Source: CAZUZS01 sp964624795
GTDB lineage: Bacteria; Calditrichota; Calditrichia; RBG-13-44-9
Direction of reading: 5' to 3'
Length of the DNA: 64,000 nt
NCBI GenBank assembly: GCA_964624795.1
Contig: CAZUZS010000020.1
Span: 1-64,000 of the forward strand
Below, in pieces: positions 60,730 to 64,000 of the stretch. The position numbers and the translations under genes are program-made. The notes under the pieces were generated by a model. That model did not search any database, was not told the DNA's origin, and saw only the letters and a program-made list of their open reading frames with translations. The stretch's first letter is position 1. Each line of letters begins with the position of its first letter.

Positions 60730-61659
60730 ATGAGCGCAAATACAGGATATGCAAAAAAGATTTGGCACAACGGGAATTTTATTGATTGGGGAGACGCCAA
60801 CATTCATGTCATGTCGCACGTGGTTCATTACGGAACCTCTGTTTTTGAAGGCATTCGTTGCTACAAGACCAAACACGGCAGCGCGATTTTTCGCCTGCCG
60901 GAGCACATTAAACGGTTGTTCAATTCCGCTAAAATCTATCGCATGGTACCGGAACAGTTCAATTATGACAACATTTACCAGGCGTGCATCGAATCGGTGA
61001 AAGTGAACCAGTTTGAAGAATGCTACATCCGGCCGGTTATTTTCCGCGGTTTGGGAGAATTTGGTGTTAATCCATTTAAATCGCCAATTGAAACCTACAT
61101 AATTACCTGGTATTGGGGAAAATATTTAGGGCCGGAAGCCATTGAAGAGGGCGTCGATGTTCATGTGTCTTCATGGAATCGTTTCTCCCCCAATACCTTG
61201 CCGGCGTTGGCGAAGGCCGGCGCCAATTACATGAACTCCCAGCTCATCAAGATGGAAGCAATTGAAAACGGCTACATCGAAGGCATTGCACTGGATCCCC
61301 AGGGATATGTTTCGGAAGGCAGCGGCGAAAACATTTTTGTGGTAAAAGATGATAAAATATACACTCCACCACAGTGTGCTTCGGTTCTGCCCGGAATAAC
61401 CCGCTGGTCAATTATTCAACTCTGCAAAGATTTGGGGATGGAATTGAAAGAAGAAATGATCCCAAGAGAAATTCTTTATATAGCGGACGAGGTCTTTTTC
61501 ACCGGCACCGCCGCAGAGATTACGCCCATCCGGAGTATCGATAAAATTAAGGTTGGACAAGGAAAGCGCGGTCCGGTTACAAAGATGCTTCAGGACGAAT
61601 TTTTTGGTATATTACGCGGCGAAAAAGAAGATAAACGCGGGTGGTTGCAGTATATTTAA
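60730..61659 (+). CDS. ilvE: Branched-chain amino acid aminotransferase (short IlvE subfamily)
   Basis: PLP enzyme of 309 aa of the E. coli IlvE type: MSHVVHYGTSVFEGIRCYKT, YIRPVIFRGLGEFGVNP, PLP lysine in LPALAKAGANYMNSQL, YVSEGSGENIFVV, SVLPGITRWSII and EVFFTGTAAEITPI. Length is that of bacterial IlvE. GGAGAAAA precedes the ATG. It lies 74 bases after the other aminotransferase, so one cell carries two different BCATs side by side, perhaps one for synthesis and one for breakdown. Confidence 0.93.
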   Translation: MSANTGYAKKIWHNGNFIDWGDANIHVMSHVVHYGTSVFEGIRCYKTKHGSAIFRLPEHIKRLFNSAKIYRMVPEQFNYDNIYQACIESVKVNQFEECYIRPVIFRGLGEFGVNPFKSPIETYIITWYWGKYLGPEAIEEGVDVHVSSWNRFSPNTLPALAKAGANYMNSQLIKMEAIENGYIEGIALDPQGYVSEGSGENIFVVKDDKIYTPPQCASVLPGITRWSIIQLCKDLGMELKEEMIPREILYIADEVFFTGTAAEITPIRSIDKIKVGQGKRGPVTKMLQDEFFGILRGEKEDKRGWLQYI

Positions 61660-61749
61660 CCGGGATTCTTAAATTTGCCGGGCAAACAGGATTTTGTGAG
61701 AGAAATCCGGTCGTTCGGATTTGTGTAACAGGTAAACCCAGGAGCATGT

Positions 61750-63078
61750 ATGAATAGTTCAGTTCAGGCCGAAACGAGTTTTTTTCATCCGAGCACGCGG
61801 ATATACCGTTTCGTGGTTCTTTTCTTTGTGTCGATGTTGACTTTTGGCAGTTATTTCGCTTACGATAGTGTAGGCGCCATCGCGCCAATTCTGATAAAGG
61901 CCCTGGGGGTCGGCAGGGAATCGATCGGGCAGATGTATACGCTCTACAGCGTGGCGGCAATTTTGTCCGTATTCATCGGTGGAATACTAATCGATAGAAT
62001 AGGGACGCGCCGTGCAAGTTTTCTCTTTTCAGGATTGGTTACAATAGGCGCGATAGTTGTCGCCATCGCACCGAATTTATGGGTTCTTTACGTCGGCCGC
62101 TTTATTTTTGGCTGGGGTTCGGAATCGTTAGTCGTAGCCCAGAGCGCCATTTTGGCCCGTTGGTTCAAGGGAAAAGAACTGGCGCTGTCTTTTGGAATTG
62201 CTCTGACAATCAGTCGTCTCGGCACGCTCTTCAGTTTCAATACCGAAGCCCTCATTTCGGAATATTTCAAAGATTACAAAATCGCACTGTGGGCAGCAGT
62301 CCTGTTCTGCCTGGTCTCATTAGCTGCCAACCTCGTTTATATCATCATGGACCGCCGTGGGGAGAGAGTATTAAATCTGAAGGAAGAAGGTGGCGGTGAC
62401 AAAATTGTATTGGATGATGTAAAAAAATTCAAACCCTCTTTCTGGTTTGTCACTTTTCTGTGCCTGACTTTCTATTCGGCGATCTTCCCCTTCACCTCCC
62501 TATCAACAGACTTCTTTCACACCAAATGGGGCTTGCCCCTCACAGCCGGTACCGGGGGCGGATTCTTCTACCAGGTTTTCAGCAACATTCTGCACATGTT
62601 TACCACGGCCGGTGGAACCACCACAATCATTATTTTCGCTTCGATGGTGTTTGCTCCCATTTTCGGGCAGATAGTTGACCGCTACGGTCACCGCGCCTCC
62701 ATGATGGTCGTTGGATCGCTGCTGATGATTCCGGCCTTTCTCACAATGGCATTTACTATGGTCGCTCCCGCGCTCCCGATGATCGTGCTGGGTGCTGCGT
62801 TTGTTCTGGTTCCGGCAGCCATGTGGCCTTCGGTTCCGTTGATTGTCGAGGAGAAAAGGGTTGGAACGGCCTTCGGGCTAATGACCATGATCCAAAATAT
62901 TGGGCTGGCGCTCTTTCCGTGGCTCAATGGTCTGTTGCGCGATGCGACGCACAACTACACCGCCAGCATGATCATGTTCTCCAGCCTGGGGCTGTTCGGT
63001 TTGACGTTTGCCATCCTGCTCCGGCGGTCGGACAGGCAAATGGGACATGTGCTTGAAAGACCCGGCAAGTACGCCTGA
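61750..63078 (+). CDS. MFS transporter (MFSD1/oxalate-formate-like group)
   Basis: Inner-membrane carrier of 442 aa with about 12 membrane helices. MFS loop motifs are GGILIDRIGTRRASFLFSG and, in the second half, GQIVDRYGHRASMMVVGS. FGWGSESLVVAQSAILARWFKGKELALSFGI resembles the MFSD1/oxalate-formate antiporter-like branch. AGGAG stands before the ATG. It follows ilvE by about 90 bases and may be cotranscribed; an amino-acid or keto-acid substrate is a guess from position. A strong terminator follows. Confidence 0.82.
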   Translation: MNSSVQAETSFFHPSTRIYRFVVLFFVSMLTFGSYFAYDSVGAIAPILIKALGVGRESIGQMYTLYSVAAILSVFIGGILIDRIGTRRASFLFSGLVTIGAIVVAIAPNLWVLYVGRFIFGWGSESLVVAQSAILARWFKGKELALSFGIALTISRLGTLFSFNTEALISEYFKDYKIALWAAVLFCLVSLAANLVYIIMDRRGERVLNLKEEGGGDKIVLDDVKKFKPSFWFVTFLCLTFYSAIFPFTSLSTDFFHTKWGLPLTAGTGGGFFYQVFSNILHMFTTAGGTTTIIIFASMVFAPIFGQIVDRYGHRASMMVVGSLLMIPAFLTMAFTMVAPALPMIVLGAAFVLVPAAMWPSVPLIVEEKRVGTAFGLMTMIQNIGLALFPWLNGLLRDATHNYTASMIMFSSLGLFGLTFAILLRRSDRQMGHVLERPGKYA

Positions 63079-63125
63079 GATTTAACGAAATTATCTCTGT
63101 AGGATTGTTGTTGAATCAAGTAAAC

Positions 63126-63164
63126 AAAAAACCGCTGATCTTGCAGCAGGATCAGCGGTTTTTT
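63126..63164. terminator. Bidirectional Rho-independent terminator
   Basis: AAAAA ACCGCTGATC, 9-base loop, GATCAGCGGT TTTTT: a perfect 10-bp stem extended by an A-tract and a T-tract. It serves both the MFS gene (plus) and the kinase gene (minus), which converge here. Confidence 0.92.
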
Positions 63165-63186
63165 CAATCCAACGATTTTCGACTCA

Positions 63187-64000
63187 TCATCTATCCAGCA
63201 ATTTCCTCACGATATCGGACAAAACTCTGGCATTGAATGGCTTTTCAAGATAGTTTATGCCCGGTTCCAGAACTTCGTGGTGGCTGACGGAATTATCCGT
63301 ATAGCCGGACATGTAAAGCACTTTCATGTCCGGGTGGCTCTCTTCCATTTTTTTCCCTAATTCCAGCCCACTGATTTCGGGCATCACAATATCGGTGATC
63401 ATCAGATGAATGTCTTCTTCATAAGTCCGGCTGATTTCCAGTGCTTCATTTCCATTGGCGGCCTGAAATATTTTATACCCGTTTGCAGAGAGAACGTAGT
63501 ATACCATTTTGCGCACTTTCTCATCATCCTCGACAAGCAGAATCGTCTCGGTTCCGGAATGTAGCTGCTCGCTTTCCTCGGTTTCAACCGCTTCTTCAAT
63601 TCCTTCCTCCACGCGGGGAAAATATATTTTGAAAGTTGATCCGTGTCCGGGTTCACTGTAAACCCAAATATATCCATTGCTTTGAACAACGATGCCGTAC
63701 ACTGTAGACAATCCAAGCCCGGTGCCTTTACCCTTTTTCTTGGTACTGAAGAACGGCTCAAATATCTGCAACTGCGTTTCTTCGTCCATGCCGATGCCAT
63801 TATCACTTACCGCCAACATAACATAGCGCCCGGAGACAACCCGCATATGCTGATTGGTATAATTTTCATCCAGGGTAACATTTTTTGTTTCGATGGTCAG
63901 TCTGCCACCATGTTCCATTGCATCCCGCGCATTTACGGCCAGATTCATGATAATTTGCTCAATTTGCACAGGATCTGCCTTCACTTTTCCCAGATTATCG
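63187..64000 (-). CDS. Hybrid sensor histidine kinase, 3' part (cut by window edge)
   Basis: At least 271 codons; the 5' part lies beyond 64000. The visible part starts inside the ATPase domain: KADPVQIEQIIMNLAVNARDAMEHGG (N-box), DNGIGMDEETQLQIFEPFFSTK and GTGLGLSTVYGIV (G-boxes). A linker leads to a C-terminal receiver domain (LLVEDDEKVRKMV, phosphorylation Asp in LMITDIVMPEISG, YLEKPFN with Lys). PAS/GAF sensor domains usually precede such cores. No output domain follows, so the receiver may act in a relay. The frame stays open to the window end. Confidence 0.9.
   Translation of the reverse strand, partial: DNLGKVKADPVQIEQIIMNLAVNARDAMEHGGRLTIETKNVTLDENYTNQHMRVVSGRYVMLAVSDNGIGMDEETQLQIFEPFFSTKKKGKGTGLGLSTVYGIVVQSNGYIWVYSEPGHGSTFKIYFPRVEEGIEEAVETEESEQLHSGTETILLVEDDEKVRKMVYYVLSANGYKIFQAANGNEALEISRTYEEDIHLMITDIVMPEISGLELGKKMEESHPDMKVLYMSGYTDNSVSHHEVLEPGINYLEKPFNARVLSDIVRKLLDR

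Overview
The window is bacterial and gene-dense, and probably comes from a metagenome-assembled genome, because it contains a run of exactly 100 N (10331-10430). The gene content points to a Gram-negative, flagellated member of the FCB superphylum, for example a Calditrichota/KSB1-like lineage; this placement is inference. The clues are two TonB-dependent receptors with carboxypeptidase-regulatory N-domains, a PorQ-like outer-membrane protein, a group II geranylgeranylglyceryl-phosphate synthase, P- and L-ring flagellar genes and ADP-heptose genes. Many starts have clear AGGAG-type ribosome sites, and the best promoters look like TTGACA-17-TATATT/TAAAAT.

Layout. 1-5.2 kb: beta-oxidation pair fadI-fadJ, then a glycosyltransferase. 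5.5-10.3 kb (minus strand): gmhA, GGGP synthase, gmhB, then galT-glgA ending in a clear terminator. 10.3-18 kb: assembly gap, an SH3-like lipoprotein, a DUF2188 protein and a thiamine region. That region has a TPP riboswitch with its own promoter and terminator ahead of a TonB receptor, then an atypical SDR, thiamine pyrophosphokinase and an SSS-family symporter. 18-24.5 kb: MFS transporter, class IV-like deacetylase paired with a GNAT-like protein, and RapA. 24.7-32.6 kb: a two-component system and a TonB/outer-membrane receptor, then yigZ plus a NatAB-type ABC exporter behind a strong promoter that an inverted repeat overlaps.

32.9-46.1 kb holds an acidic-tailed membrane protein and a long minus-strand flagellar operon. 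The operon runs from an exact sigma-54 promoter through HEAT protein, HDOD, degenerate CheR-like, CheY, FlhB-C-like, lipoprotein, HDOD, GAF, flgF, flgG, flgA, flgH, flgI and a FlgJ-lytic transglycosylase fusion. The first eight genes look like a regulatory module built into the rod/ring operon, and this is the best candidate here for an under-described system.

46.5-64 kb: cell-wall amidase and murI, PorQ-like protein, hemerythrin, dut, nucleoside phosphorylase-like protein, lipid kinase-miaA-mutL, a NikR-controlled nickel ECF transporter (nikR-cbiM-cbiN-cbiQ-cbiO), two branched-chain aminotransferases of different subfamilies, an MFS carrier and the 3' part of a hybrid histidine kinase cut by the window edge. 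No rRNA, tRNA, CRISPR array or transposase gene was recognised.
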